From contig OX467088.1 of the NCBI GenBank assembly GCA_950106755.1, positions 11,702,001 through 11,766,000 of the forward strand: a DNA stretch of 64,000 bases, written 5' to 3'. The DNA comes from Climacium dendroides (taxonomy: Eukaryota > Streptophyta > Bryopsida > Hypnales > Climaciaceae). This document shows positions 11,426 through 24,589 of the stretch, in pieces. The translations under genes were made by a program, and so were the position numbers. Each line of letters opens with the position of its first letter. Within the stretch, counting starts at the first letter, position 1. Under the pieces are notes generated by a model. The model was not told where the DNA came from and made no database searches. It saw only the letters and a program-made list of their open reading frames with translations.

Positions 11426-14400
11426 TTGACACTAGCAATGCTCAAAAAGAGACATTTGGTCCTATGGATTTCTAAAACCCTACGACATTTCAATTTCACT
11501 CCTTCAAAAAGAGGTCTAAAAATCTTTTGTGAATTAGATCCCTTTTGTGAGTTTTTTTTCTATATGATGAGCTCTAAGTGTATTCACCTTTGGCATCAAA
11601 AAACACCCCATAAACCTTAATAGCCCCATATTGAATCTACACATCTACTTCTATCCAAAGAAAGTTCAATTTTTTGTAAACAAAGTCCTCATTGAAGGTT
11701 GTTTCTAAGACCAATATAACTTTAATGGAGGATTTTTTTTCTCTAAGGGACCCTCAAAGTCTCTTGCACTCCCAATTCTGGATCCAAAAAAATTTATTTG
11801 ATCTTTAGAAATTTTAAATACTTTTATAGATTTGGCCTTTTACTAGATTTGTTCCTTTTTCTAATATGGCCTCAATAGTCCCTTGGCATGAGGGATGCAA
11901 GTCCTTGAAAAAAAGAGTCTTTGTAGAATTTGCATTGATGTCAACCTTCATTTGCATCCAACAACATCTAATATATGTTGCAAATCCAAAGAGGTCATCC
12001 TATTTGTTTACCATTCTTGTTTGCAAGATATAGAATTTGTAGTGTTGTTTTTCTAAAAGGGCAAAAGTCTTTGCTTATAGAATTTGTAGTGATGGTAGAA
12101 TTTTCTATATAAAAATTTTTTGGTATAAAAAATTCAATCTCCATTGTTTAATCCCAATTCAAGCACAAAAGCAATTGAGAATATAATGACTTTGATGATT
12201 CACCTAAATTAAAGCCAATTTATTCTCTATCAAAGACAAGGTTTACTTATACAAGATGTTTGAAGAAGGTCATGAACATACATCACCTTGGTACACTTGT
12301 GAGACATATACAACTAGAAATAGACCAACAAAAATCATGGATCATATTTGACTATTTAAGCAATAAAGAAATACACAAGAAAAATGGAACATTGTCCATG
12401 TTTGCTAATGAAGATGTGAGCCGATTGTAAATATAATCAACAACAAATATTTTTACATCATTGACTAGACTACCATAATAGAGACGCCAAAAATCCATTC
12501 AATCTAAATTCCAATGTCCAAGATATATTGAAGAAGCTTTGCAAACATCACAAGGATTTGAGAACAATTGAGGTAAAAGAATTGTACCTTGGCTTTTTCA
12601 GGGTGTTGGTTGTTATTGTATATTGCATTCAAAGGCCAATTCAAGCTACATGACTTGTCGGGCTTCTTGCACTTCCACTATTGCAAATGGGATGGATTAT
12701 AGGGACCCCTAATTTTGATCCTATATTCTACCATTCAATCATTTTTTTTTGTGTAGAGCCAATATTTTTGATTGCACAATTACTACCCTACATGTATTTA
12801 TCCTCTAGACTATAATCTAACAAAATAAGATATTCCCTCTATCTCAAAATATATTCAAGGTTCCTTGGAAAAGGCTAGATTAATCCGTAAGGTGCTCCTA
12901 TTTGGATGGAAATGTGTAGTTATTGTATCTTCTAATCAACACTAGTAGGCATAAAAGTTTAGAAGATAAAAGTCAAGCAAACCATGTTGAAAATAGGCTA
13001 CAAATTGTCAATTTTCTTCTATTTTGCTACCAACTCTTATACAAAAAACTTCAATTAGATCTTGTGCATTCAACTTCGATCACCTCTTGTGATCATTCAA
13101 CTTACAACTTCAGTCTACTTTTGTGATGCAATTTTCATCAATTTCTTAACTTCCTTTTAGTCAACTTTGATAAGCTCATTAGTTCATGTCATTGTTTTTT
13201 TATCAACTTATCTGATTCAATTGCAATCAAAGCTTGTGATTCAACTTCAATGAGTATTTTGTCATGATTCTTCAATAAGTTCATGTACTTGGAATGCAAT
13301 CAAAGTTTGTGATTCATCTTTGATAAGTTCGTAAATTTGAATTTTGATCAAAGCCAACAATTCAAATTCAACCATTTCTTGTGATTCAAGTTTGACATAG
13401 ATCTTTTTTGCAAAATAATGAGATTCACTAGTTTGTAGCAATATTGTAAAGTTTGTAAACCAAATCCACAATAATACTAGGCTTTTGTTGTAAAAATTTC
13501 TTGCTTATAAGTCTCTTATATCTTAAATCAATAAATAACCCTAATCCTATCTTCAAATCCCCATTTATCCATATTCTAAGCCAATAATTTCCAAACTATA
13601 ATTCTCCAAACAACTTAATAATTGATATAGTTAACTTTGACCTAACATTGCTCATGGAAAGTCACTTTAAATTGTATAAAACTTTTCACTATGATATTTA
13701 ATTTTCAAAATCCTACATATCAAATTTAAATCCCATCTAAGATATTTTCCAAATGTAATAAATGTCTTTTGCATATCATTGTATCATCATTTTTAGCAAG
13801 CACAAAGTACAGGCAAGTAGTTAACAATGGTGAATGATAATGTTGATTGTCCAAATATAGTCTTTAGTTTGCAAAGTAAAGTACAATGGCATCTATATGG
13901 TAGCCACCACTTGGAAATTTTATGTTGCATAGATGAATTGCCTCTACAATTTAGCAGGTCAAATCCAAACACCTTTGGACTTCAAGGGTCACCCAACACT
14001 TACATCTTGCTTGAACTCACTCCACAATTTCAAATCCAAGACCATCATTCAAGAATACTTCTTTAATATATTTCTATAGCTACTAAAAATGCATAATTGC
14101 AACCTCAAAACCGCACATAACAAGCAATAGGTTAAGTACTTTTGAGACTTTTTCTTTTAAATGTTTAAAGTCTTGGCAAGGCTACTTTAAAATTTGAAAA
14201 CTTGACTTTTAGGGAGCTCCTAATTGGGATTGCACTTCAACTTCTTGGTCACATAAGTTTTCATTGCAAGATTAACACACAACCGCTTTGACAACCTTCT
14301 TAGGCATATGATTGTCCATGGAAGGCTTGTAATATCCATCTTTAAACCTAAAAGTTGTAGACCACTCAGTAGTCTAAGACTAGACGTGAGTCCCAAATTG

Positions 14401-16680
14401 AACACAATTGTGACTACAAAATCTTATATTGATTGCCCTTAGAAGCCTCCAAATGAACAATTACTTCTGCATACAAGTAACTGTAGCAAGCCTAGTCTAG
14501 TTTCAAGACCACTATTTTGTAGTGAAGAACTTTATAAATTGAACACTCTTCAAAGAGCTATTGCTATTCCAGTAGACAATCATCTTGCCCTAAGTACATT
14601 GTAGAGCCCAATTATATTTAATTTATAATGTTTCTCTTAAAAAACAACAAATACTTTCCTTGGTGATAAAAAAATCCCAAGCTGACAACAATCCTAAGAC
14701 CAACATTATACCCTAGATAAGCAATATTTATATAGTTTAGTTTGTTGACCGAGCTTTGGAAGCTTACTTCATTGATCTTGACCTCAAAAAAATGTCATTC
14801 TTGATCTCAAAAAATGTCATTCTTGACCTCAAAAAAATGATGAATCACAACCCATGTAATCCCAAGATGTTGCTTGTGTAGTCCTACTTTAGAAGACATC
14901 CTTTGAAGATACCATCAACATCCTTCTGTGAACATATCCTACTAAGTCCAAATTCATTGCTCAACAATTTTTAAAGAAGTCCAACATGTGCACCCTCTTG
15001 GTATAGTGGATGGTGAAAGATTCTATACTTTCAAGCTTGATGAATAATGAAGAACCCACCGTAGTCAAGAATGACAATCAACACTTTTTGGACATTAGAA
15101 TTTCTTCTTTAGCCAATGATTTTTGGTGATCTTGCAATGCCACCTTTTTTGGAAGGTTGAGGTGGGCGATTTGAAAAGAAACACTTATTAATTTCAAACA
15201 AGACTTTTCAATCCATTTTAAATAGTATGAGGATTTTTCAAAAAATATTGAGGAGGGAGATTCTCCTATAGCTATTGTCAATCTTCTTCCAACCATAAAC
15301 TTCCTCAATGGCAACTTTAAAGGCTAAACAATACACCAAGGACTCTACCATTTGTCCATTTTTTTACTACTATCTTTCCGGCCTTTTCTTTATATAGATT
15401 AGTAAGTGCAAGAATTACATACAAAATTTGTTGTTGTGAATCATATTAGTATAAAAATAGAATATTCTATTTTGTGTTCTTCAATGTCATGTCTAGTACA
15501 TTTATGGACGCAACTATGGTCATGATGGTGAATTATAAATCTTACATGGCTACAAGATTCATCTTGGCTTCTATGAATTGATTGCGTTCCAATGCACTTA
15601 TTTGCTTCATCTCAACTCGATTCTATCCCTCAATAGTCACCAAACTACAATACAATAGCATCAATTATAGGTGGACAAATTAAAAAATTGAGACATCTAG
15701 CACGGAAGAGAGCACAACCATGGTTATTAAAGGGCAATTGTTGCATTTTTTGAAAAACATTGTCCAAACATGCCATCATTTTGCTATGTTCTACCATTTG
15801 TACTAGTACCCGAGTAAACCATCATGATTGTCCTTGTCTATGTAAGTCTAGTTTATAGCTTCAATTCCAATGATAGATTTACAACAACTACTATCTATAG
15901 AGGCGCTTGATGGAATGAACTAAACGTCTTGCTTATTCAAGGACATTTTTAGAGTGAGTAAAATTACATACAAAGGATTGCAAAATGACTATTGGATTTC
16001 CTCATAGATAATGACAAAACCAAATTCAAACTAAGATGTGGAGTCTATTTTTGGACTCAACAAGAATCCAATCCTGAGCAAATTAACGTCAGAGTTTAGA
16101 TTCAAGCCTTACATCTATAGCACTAGCTTCAATACTAGTTGTTCATCAAAACCATATAGGACAATATCTTTTTAGTGAACTCCATTGTAAGTGGATCCAC
16201 CCAAGAGACATTTGATGCTATACATACTCTCAACTCCTTTCTCAAAATGTCTAAACGCCTTTGTACACTAAAGTCAAAGTACATTTTGGACAATGAACAA
16301 GTTGTTTTAGGGTTTAGACAATTCAATACAACTATACATGTAATTTATCATTCATCTAATACATTTCTTCTATCTCTTAGAGAGACAATATATTATTTTT
16401 TTAAGCATTAATTTCATGGAATTGAATCATTGTATTTTCTAACAATTTATGACAACAAACAAGTTTGCAAAACCAATAATGGTTTCAAGCTTAACTAAAA
16501 AGGTTCAAATTCTACTAACTTTAAAAGGCTTCTGTGACCTTGAAGTATATATCTCTCACTACATTACTTCATAAAGGAAGTTGTGCATTCTTTTCATTCA
16601 CATGGTTGGTTTAAGGAGCAAATCCTAAAATGTAAAGATGTTTAGGCCAGCACTATGGGACTTCTACTTTTATAGAAGTC
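11426..16680. other. long AT-rich tract without a supportable gene
   Basis: Protein-like fragments on the plus strand near 12,200-12,900 (for example FEEGHEHTSPWYTCETY) do not join into anything I recognise. At 13,060-13,400 there is a degenerate repeat of a TTGTGATTCAACTTC-type motif; its minus-strand open frame is a by-product. Around 14,780-14,840 a 25-bp unit, CTTGACCTCAAAAAAATGTC, is repeated three times. No transposon termini were found. Confidence 0.45.
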
Positions 16681-16684
16681 TATG

Positions 16685-17725
16685 GACAATCACAACATTT
16701 CTGAAATATAACACTACAGAATAGTATAGAGCCTTTGCTATAGAAATGTTTTGTAAGTAGTGTCTAATACCCTTAAACACCTTAAATAATAATTAATCTA
16801 CCTGAAAATTCCCCTTTTCCCAAATCCCTATTCTACAATTTCTACTATATTCTAAAAATTGTTGTACCTAGCTTTGGTTTAGCATAACTTTTGGATAGTA
16901 GCTCCAAAAAAACTTGAAACTTTTCCACAATGTAGATCAATTAACCAAATATTCACTCACCAAATTTTATTACATTTTGAGATACTTTTCGACTTTGGTG
17001 GACATTTTTCTACTACTGACTTTCTAATCCTTCGTTGCCTCTTCAACCCAATTGTATTTTGGTACATAACTCCTACATCCTAAGTCCATTGAGGCTAAAA
17101 TTTTGATAAATTCTAGAAGATAAGATAAGAAGGCACTCAAAGTTTCATTTCCATTGCACAATATCTCAATAAGAATGAAATCCCTCAAAAATGCCTTCCT
17201 TGGTTACCTTTGAATTCACCTCCACTTCAAAGCTTCGTAACTTTTTCTTCAAAATAGATTTAAATCTAAAACTTGTCATCATAGTAGATCAGGTATTCAA
17301 AAACATAGGTACAAAATTTTGTATCCATTCAACATTTATCCAAAATACAACACAAAAATCCCTCAAATCAATGCTCTTTTCAACATAAAACCACAATAAG
17401 TACACAACTAGCACTCAAAGTGCCTCCTACACATACATACAAAAAGAGAAAGAAAAGGGACTAGCCTTTTTTCAAATAGCCATCCAAACTCTAATATGGC
17501 TAACTATCGACTAACCCTAACCCTAACCCTACTAACCCTAGTATCAACTACTAACCAAATGGTTATCAATTGATTTCTACCAAGCTAACGAACACAAACT
17601 CAACACCAAGCAAATAACACCAAGCTTCAAATAATAAACAACTATGAATACTAAACACATTTTTACTAATAAATAAAGATGTTATTTCAACTACTAGACG
17701 GCCCACATCACAACAATACTATCAT
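16685..17725 (-). repeat. LTR-like dispersed repeat, copy 1
   Basis: Read on the minus strand, this tract matches the plus strand of 37,365-38,600 in order. Shared blocks include TGATGTGGGCCGTCTA, GTTAGTAGTTGATACTAGGG/TAATACTAGGG, CAAAGTTTCAAGTCATTTG-type text, and AGGTGTTTAAGGG near the far end. Both copies are about 1.1-1.2 kb. The length, lack of coding sequence and internal text would suit solo LTRs of a retrotransposon, but I could not fix termini or target duplications. It contains a short interstitial (CCCTAA)n-like run at 17,511-17,540. Confidence 0.6.
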
Positions 17726-18638
17726 TACAATTTTTTTTAAATGCATCATTTGTTAATTGCTACTTAGGTGACAAGCAATTCTTGACATCATTTACAATAG
17801 AACCACATAGTTTTTCAATGACAAATTCCCTTCTAAACTGCATTTGTATTGAAACAACAAAAAAATGACTCACTAGGCCTACTATAACGTCATGTATAGA
17901 ACCCAAATTGCTAAAAAATCTTGTTGCTCAGAGGCCCTAGTTTAAGCTATGATGATGACAATGACTATCATTGCTTTGTAGCATTGAGACAAACAACAAC
18001 ACTAAGGATGCTTTAGGTGTCAACTTCCATAACTAAAGCAACATGCTTTTGCCTTAAAATGAAGCCTTCACCAAGTAAATATACCCACATGGCTACATTG
18101 AAGTAGTTCCTTGCAATCCATTGGTCATCAATGTTTTATTGCTGATTCTTCAATATCATGGCAATTACGTCTCTATTTTGATCATTTGGATGAACGTCAA
18201 CTTCAAATAGTTCCTAAAAATGACTTTTTCCGACAAAAAGAGGAGGTATAACATCATTTCTACAATTTTTTCATTGATTTTTAAAGGGATGTAGTGGTCC
18301 ATCATGAATAGAGTGAGGTTTCCTTAGAAATATGTGATGATGGTCAAATCCTTTGATTGTACTTCTTTGGCACTGGAATTTGTATGTCGAAACAAGCAAA
18401 TTGGACAGTGATCCAAGCAAAGAGTTTGCAATGTAATTCCAATCTTCCTTCTTCTTTACAATAAATAATATATAGATGAATTCAAAGCAAAAGATGTCAT
18501 TGTCCATCATCTTTGCTTAGACAAATACCAAGTATTCAAACAAAATATTGATCCATGTTCTTTTTGTCATCATGCTTGAGGCTTTCAAGCAATCAAACAT
18601 ACCTTGGAACTTAAGTAGATCTGTCTCTTGGGTAGAAG
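17726..18638. other. AT-rich sequence, nothing recognised
   Basis: No gene or element could be supported. The local composition is AT-rich up to 18,638 and changes sharply afterwards. Confidence 0.5.
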
Positions 18639-20333
18639 TGTAGTGATTAGTCGGACCAGTATTCCTCCAGTTAGCCCTTAATTCACACTAAAGGCCCATT
18701 TAGAGTAAATCGCTCCGGAATTGTTCCCACGAGGACTAGAGGTTTACAGATTCATAGGCTAACTTCGACCTAAGCATTCACTTTCTCTCCTACTTGCTAC
18801 TCCGGACTACAGGTCCGATCCGGCCACTAGTGCCGGGTGGGTTCCGGAAAAGTCCGGAAACCGTTTAGTTGCCCCTTCCGGGATCCCTAGGTTTAGGTGA
18901 CGAGTGGTGTCGTAGCACAAGAAAGCAAAAATCCTTCTCTAAGGCTTAATATTTCTTAAAAGAGGCCTTAAAGTGACTCGAGTATCGTTCCCACGAAGAT
19001 CGAATTCCTAGGTTCACAATTATCAGAAAATGGTAGAGTGATGGTCACGAAACACAAAACCCCAAGCAAAACAATAGACAGGAACTTTACTTGGTCTCAT
19101 TGTTTTCTTGGACAAACACGACCGGATCCCTCCGGTCCAACAATTACTAATACACGTTAGACTGGATCTTCCCGATCTAACAACACTGACCGGATCTAAT
19201 CTGGTTTAACACCCACTTGTTTATCACACAGACTCTCTAACTGGTTGGTTTCCTACCCCACATCTTTACACTACCTCGTAACTCTCCAACACTTCTATTC
19301 ACATACCTCTAGTAGTTTCCTGTATTTACATTTTATAGACCGTAACCGGGATCCGCGTTTCCACAGATCTAACCTTAACTTCTAATATTCACATCCAGTC
19401 TAGATCTCTACTTGTAACCATGTCAGGTTTAACCTCTGAACGAAGAGGGATCTGCTAATTGGAATTCAGGAAGGAAGCTTAACTCCTACCCTCCGATTTT
19501 AAAGTGTCAGAAGTTTCACTATGTGATCAAACTTTCAAAAATAAACTTTCAAATCCTACAAATGAAAAATAGACTGTCCTCACAATTGGAAAGGAAACGC
19601 AGTCGTGTCCAACAGGTCACACAAGCCGGTCTAATTCCTCTTAACTAATGCTACAACGACAGCCTACTGAGTTAGTCCTAAATCCGGTCTAAACTAGCGG
19701 GGACAAAAAGGGGAAACGAGCGTTGTGGAGGCGTGCTAACCCTTACTTCTTCCGGAGAGTACCCCTCCTCTGTACTTCTTCCGAGTCCATTCCTAGTCCA
19801 CACTAGAGATCCCTTCTGCCTCTGCCCACACACACTAACCCAATACTAGACCGGATAAACTCAGCATCCGGGCACACCTTGTATCCACTTACACTCACTT
19901 TCCAGTATGGACTTCCAAAACACGGACAAGTGCCAAGTACACACAACTATGATTTGTTCAATCACTCCAAGAGCGAACCCTCAGGTACTCATGAATATAA
20001 GAAAATAAGATAAAGATGCACACCGGGACCAAGCAAGTCTCGGATTTAAATACTAAACTACTCCTTCAAAATCTTGTCCTAAAAGTATTCTCCCTACCAA
20101 TCAAGGCCAAACATGTTTCATTCCCTTACTAATTCCTAGCCTTGTTGACTTTCACTTAAATTCCCACTACTTCCGCTAAAAGTGGATCTCAGATCCTATA
20201 ATTACGGACCCGGTCACTTTCCAACTGTTAGTGGCCGTGTCACTTAAAAAGTAAACTTCCTAATTATGTACAACTATCCCAAAATTTTAGGCTTTCACCA
20301 CCCTATCCTCAAAAATTTACCCTAAATAACTTC
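18639..20333. other. GC-rich non-coding part of the island, downstream of the reading frames
   Basis: No open frame of note is seen. The plus strand repeats GGATC/CCGGATC-type words (for example ACCGGATCCCTCCGGTCCAA near 19,120-19,140). It could hold the 3' untranslated and terminal sequence of the minus-strand gene. Confidence 0.4.
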
Positions 20334-22463
20334 CTAAGTTCTCAACTTCTTCGCGGCCGGCTTTTTTACGGTTCATGTCTTCTGTCCCTGGCGTGTCTTA
20401 CTCCGGGCGGCGAGTTTCTTCTTCTTGGTTACTACAACCTTGGTTGCCCGAGTCTCTGCCAGTGCTTGATCCGGGTCAGAATATGGCTCCGAGTCTTCCT
20501 CAGTTCCGGATTCTTCATCCTCGTCCTCTTCTTCTTCTTCCTCCTCGTCATCGTCCTCTTGAATTGACCTCTTCTTCTGTGCTGACATAATTGGAGGCTT
20601 CTTCTTCTATGTGGTTGGTGTGGGCGGAACCTTAGTCCTAGCACTCTGAGGAGTGGTTTCCTCAATCCTTCCACCCTTTCCGGATCCTTGTCCCTGAGAT
20701 CCGGTCTTCCGTTCCGCCATCGACCCGGATTCACTTCCCAAAGTTAACTTGAGTGGGGTGGAGGGAAATACCTTCTCCTTCTTTGCTGGAGGGATTGGAG
20801 AAATTGGAGATGATTCACTTAGGTTGATAAATTTGCTGCTCAGCCCTGGTTTGGGTACGTTTTTCTTCTCGGGCGGTTCCGGTTCAGATTTCGTCTTTTC
20901 TTCATCTGCGGCCTTCACCTCCTCCGATGCTTTCTTCACCTCGCCTGTTGTCTCTACTTCTCTGGTCTTCTCCTCCTCAGCAGCCTTCACTGCTTTTGCT
21001 GCATTGAGAGCAATGTCCGTTACTTCCCCCAGTAGGGAAGTCATTTCTCCCTTAGGCTTAGGCCGGATGGGGGAGCTTGGTACGTCCTCCACCTTGTCCT
21101 TCGCCTGAACTTCTTCTGCAGGTACCGGAAGGGGTGCTGGTGCAAGCTCCAGTTCCGGTTCCTGCTCCCGCTTTCCTCGTTCTTCTACCTCCTTCATCAC
21201 CTCGTGTAAAAGCTCTATTATTGCCTCCATCTTGCAATGGTAGGACACTAGGGCCATCATTAGGTTGGTTGGAATCTGCTTTCCGGTCTCCATCACCTTT
21301 TCGTCAAATAGCATCGCTTTGTTGATGACTTCGCCTGGATTGCCGATAAACTGCCGGATCGCCTGAAGATTCTCTGAGGCTGCGTTGGTGAACCCCTTCT
21401 ACCGGTCCAGTTCTTCTTTCTTGTCCTCCAGCTCCTTCGTCAACTGGTCCACCTTATGTGTGGCCTCGCTCAACTATTTTTTCACTGCCTTTTTCAACTT
21501 CCGGTCCAGTTGGGAAATAAGTTGCTACGGCTAACTGATCCTCAGCAGTTGGCATAGCTCTTGGATTGTCTCTTGATTCTTCCTGTATTGGACTCGGAAC
21601 TCACTGAGTTCCTTCACAATCCGACCCAGGGGATCCTGGTTCCAGACCGGATTGATACCCTTACTTTCCTCTCCTATTTCCGGGTCTTTGTCTTTCCGAT
21701 CCTGCCTCCTCCACTGTGACTTAGTTTCCTCGACCTGTGGAATATCTCCACCTATCTCGGCCTCTGAATCTTCCTCTTTCTGCCCGGCTTCCTCATCCGG
21801 GTCTTTTATTTCAAATTCCGACATGGCTTTGGCTGTATCGTATGAATCTAGTTCTCTATTCGTAAGCCAGCTATGAACTTGGTACAAGTGATAGAGGAAA
21901 GGGGTTATAGGGGAAGGTTTAGACTTCCCTATGCCCCCTACCAACCTCTTTGTTTGATCCCTCACCACTACTCTCCAATCTATTTTCTGGTCACCCGATG
22001 GTGCACCAAAAATGGTATTTGCCAAGGTGACCGTAATCCTATTCGGCCGCTCTGGACTAAGGATAGCTGCAAGATACTTCATCAATCGTCTCTCCCTAAC
22101 GTTTATACATTCCGCTACAGGAAAGCCATCCTTCTTCGTGGGAGGATTTTGGAACTTACCCATAAAGAAACGGTCCGTCCGTGAAGCTGGTCCTTTGTCT
22201 GTCTTCTTGAAATCGTATGTTTCTCGTCATAGCGATGGAGTTCAGTCCTCGGGTCGGCCCTTCAACGTCCCCTTCCATTTCTTCAATGGCGTGCCGATTA
22301 CCTCCCTCACAATATCCTCATCTTTCAAGTTTCACGGCCGGGCTAGAAAGCCTTCACATCCCATCTGCCGGAGGTCCTCTTCTAGCTCCGCCTTCTCTTT
22401 TGGATCAGCCGGTACTACTGGCTTCACCATGCGTAAAGACACAGCTACCTCCTCTCTTACCAT
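20334..22463 (-). pseudogene. long reading frame, unit 2 of the duplicated-domain pair
   Basis: One uninterrupted phase of 710 codons runs from an ATG at 22,463 to a TAG at 20,336-20,334, broken only by nine internal stops (five TAG, four TGA, no TAA) and no frameshift. Residues about 25-210 form a domain with RQMGCEGF, LMKYLAAILSPERPNRITVT, IDWRVVVRDQTKRLV and FLYHLYQVHSWLTN. Then come an acidic linker, a coiled-coil-like stretch (HKVDQLTKELEDKKEELD), a helical part (VINKAMLFDEKV), a Glu/Lys/Pro-rich region and an acidic-basic tail with a run of Glu/Asp followed by KKKKLAARSK. The same domain occurs in unit 1 upstream. I cannot name the family; a remote link to plant mobile-domain or putative plant transposon proteins is a guess. 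Confidence 0.6.
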
Positions 22464-23119
22464 CGTAGACTGCTTTCTCTAAAACTTATAAGTGACTGGA
22501 ATCACTCTTTGAGGTTTCAAAATTACTAGCGCTCTAATCTTCTCACTCCACTCAGGGATCCTCCTCAAGAGTCGTTCCAATAGAACAGTTCTAATTCTAA
22601 CGCTCATTTGTGAACTTATAAGAGTGCTCTCCTCTTGAGACCTGTCTTCCCCTAATCTGGACCGTAAACTAGGATGGATGCGCCCGTAACTCCTCCTTCG
22701 GCTAACCTATGAAGACACCGCAAATGCACTTTACAAACCTCTTTTTAAAGCAGCTTTCAAGTAAAAGGAGGTCTCAGCCACTTGCTCCTTCTATTTTAAC
22801 TTTCTAAGGCTAACTTCATTCACATGGGACCGTTACAAGTGACCGTTTCCCGAAAAATAGACCTGCTCTCGAGTGTGGTCTAGAGCTAGGTAGGCACCTG
22901 TTATGCCCAGATTGCCTACTATCTGTTTTTGGTTTCCGGTCCTTTATTTTCTTCCGTTTTCCGTTTTCTGATAAAACTCACTCCGCCCTACTCTTGTCCT
23001 AACTATCCTGTTTCCGGGTTTTCTGTTTCCGAGTTTATGGTTTTCAATTTTCGGTTACTTTTGTTAACACTATTATCTATTCTAGAGTAACTCTATTCCG
23101 ATATCCGGTTCCTAACTAC
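22464..23119. other. spacer between the two related frames
   Basis: No reading frame continues through this stretch in the phase of either unit. It may be the 5' leader of unit 2 or an intron joining both units. No clear splice pair was identified. Confidence 0.4.
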
Positions 23120-24387
23120 TTACGGTCTATTTTTTCTAACGAAAAACGAAAAAAATAGGGAATAAAGAGTTTTAATCCCCTCTATTATTTCCCTTCTAAA
23201 CCTAAAAACCGGATTTCCGTGCTCCCACAACACCCGTTTGAGGGTCTCCTCATAATTGAAGAGAACCTTCATAAGGTCGTCTGCCCGCCATACGATGTGC
23301 TGGGCCATTTCCGCGATATCTTCCATCGATGTTCCTCCTAATTGGATTTCGGTTCTATCTCCCTCCTTTGCCTCCGTAAGTCTGATCTGGGAGGGTCCAG
23401 CCTCGGTCTGAGCGGGACTAGCTTGCGGTTGCACCGGTCCAACCTTTTGTGAAAAAGGTCAGACTTCTTGCGGAGCTGGTCTGGTTTCTTCCTTCCATTT
23501 CGGAACTTCCTCCTCCAATGGCTCCGGCGCAAGAGGATCCTCTGTTGGCCTTACCAGTGGAGTCCTATTCCGCCGTGGCCTCTTCGCTAGAGGAGTGGGC
23601 GGCTCGTCTTCATCCGTCTCCTCATCCTCCGGTCCGTCTCAGGGAGAAGGTTCTTCTCTTCCGTACTACTGGAGCTGAACTAGCTCTTCATAAGCAATCT
23701 CCTCGTTCGCCTTGAGCAGGGAGTGCTGGGCATACAGGTGGGAGATGTAAGCCGAAAGAGGGCTCCCAACTTTCTTCCCCAACTGGAGGGAACGCACAAG
23801 GTCTCCTATCAATTCGTGGATGACGAAGGCCCAACTATCATCATTTTACCTTGAAGACTCCCTAGGATGGCGGAAGCCACCTTGGCTACCACTCGCCTTG
23901 GCTTGGTCGGGTGAAGGATAGGATTGAGAAATGCTATCACATCCCGATACTCCGGATTCACCAGGTCGGAAATCTGGTGACCCTCCTTCGGATTGGCCAG
24001 TGCCTGGAATTCGCCCTCCATAGACTCCTAATTCTTCTCCATAACTTTGTCCGGCGCCATCCGGAGCTTGTAGACGGCTCTCCACACGTTAACCGTCCAC
24101 AATTCTGGCTTCGCCCGAAGGGTGGTATCCAAGATACCGCTTTCCGGACGAAGCAGATTAGACACTAAACTCTCCTCTCGGATGCCCCAAGGAACCTCCA
24201 TGAAATCCTCACACCCCATGTTGGTGAGGTTCCGTCGCAGGCACTCCAGCCGGTCCTCCTCGGTGGAAACTTCCAGCACCACCTCCATCACCGGAATCAT
24301 CCTTGGCCGAGGCGGTGGCGACGGCATCTCTTCGTCCGAGTCTTCTGGCAGATCTTTCAACTTGCGCCAGCTCGCCCTAAAAGCCAT
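23120..24387 (-). pseudogene. reading frame, unit 1 of the duplicated-domain pair
   Basis: It starts at the ATG at 24,387 (MAFRASWRKLKDLPEDSDEE). After a Pro-rich linker comes the same domain as in unit 2, with matching landmarks: LTNMGCEDFMEVPWGIRE, DVIAFLNPILHPTKPRRVVA, WAFVIHELIGDLVRSL and SAYISHLYAQHSLLK. A TAG at 24,030-24,028 interrupts the frame, and a one-base shift lies near 23,845 just before WAFVIHEL. Three further stops (one TAG, two TGA) sit in the phase that continues through an acidic Pro/Glu/Arg-rich part to a helical C-terminus ending VRKNRP at 23,120. The two units align in order, so they are ancient tandem duplicates. Function unknown. Confidence 0.6.
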
Positions 24388-24581
24388 CACACTCACAGAA
24401 AAACCTCACACAATCTCTCCCTACCTCTCTTGCTCACAAAATGTCACTCCGGTTCCCCCTGCACGATTGCAACTCACACAGTCCCTCAGTCTACCAGAAA
24501 TCTCTAAGAGTGGAGAAGGCAGAAAAACTCAGAGGTAAGGAAATAAGAAAGCACTCGTGTCTTCAGCCGGCTACAGTTCTC

Positions 24582-24589
24582 CTCTTATA
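24582..24589 (-). promoter_or_regulatory. possible TATA box for unit 1
   Basis: The minus strand reads TATAAGAG about 195 bp upstream of the unit 1 ATG. A pyrimidine-containing leader without ATG follows (GGTAGGGAGAGATTGTG and similar). Position and context suit a plant core promoter, but this is inference. Confidence 0.35.

Noticed and set aside
17511..17540. Interstitial telomere
   Set aside because: Only three or four CTAACC-type units, within a dispersed repeat; not the plant TTTAGGG array.
20375..22482. Open frames on the plus strand through the GC-rich island
   Set aside because: They lie opposite the minus-strand frames that align with each other as paralogous domains; the plus-strand translations show no such relation.
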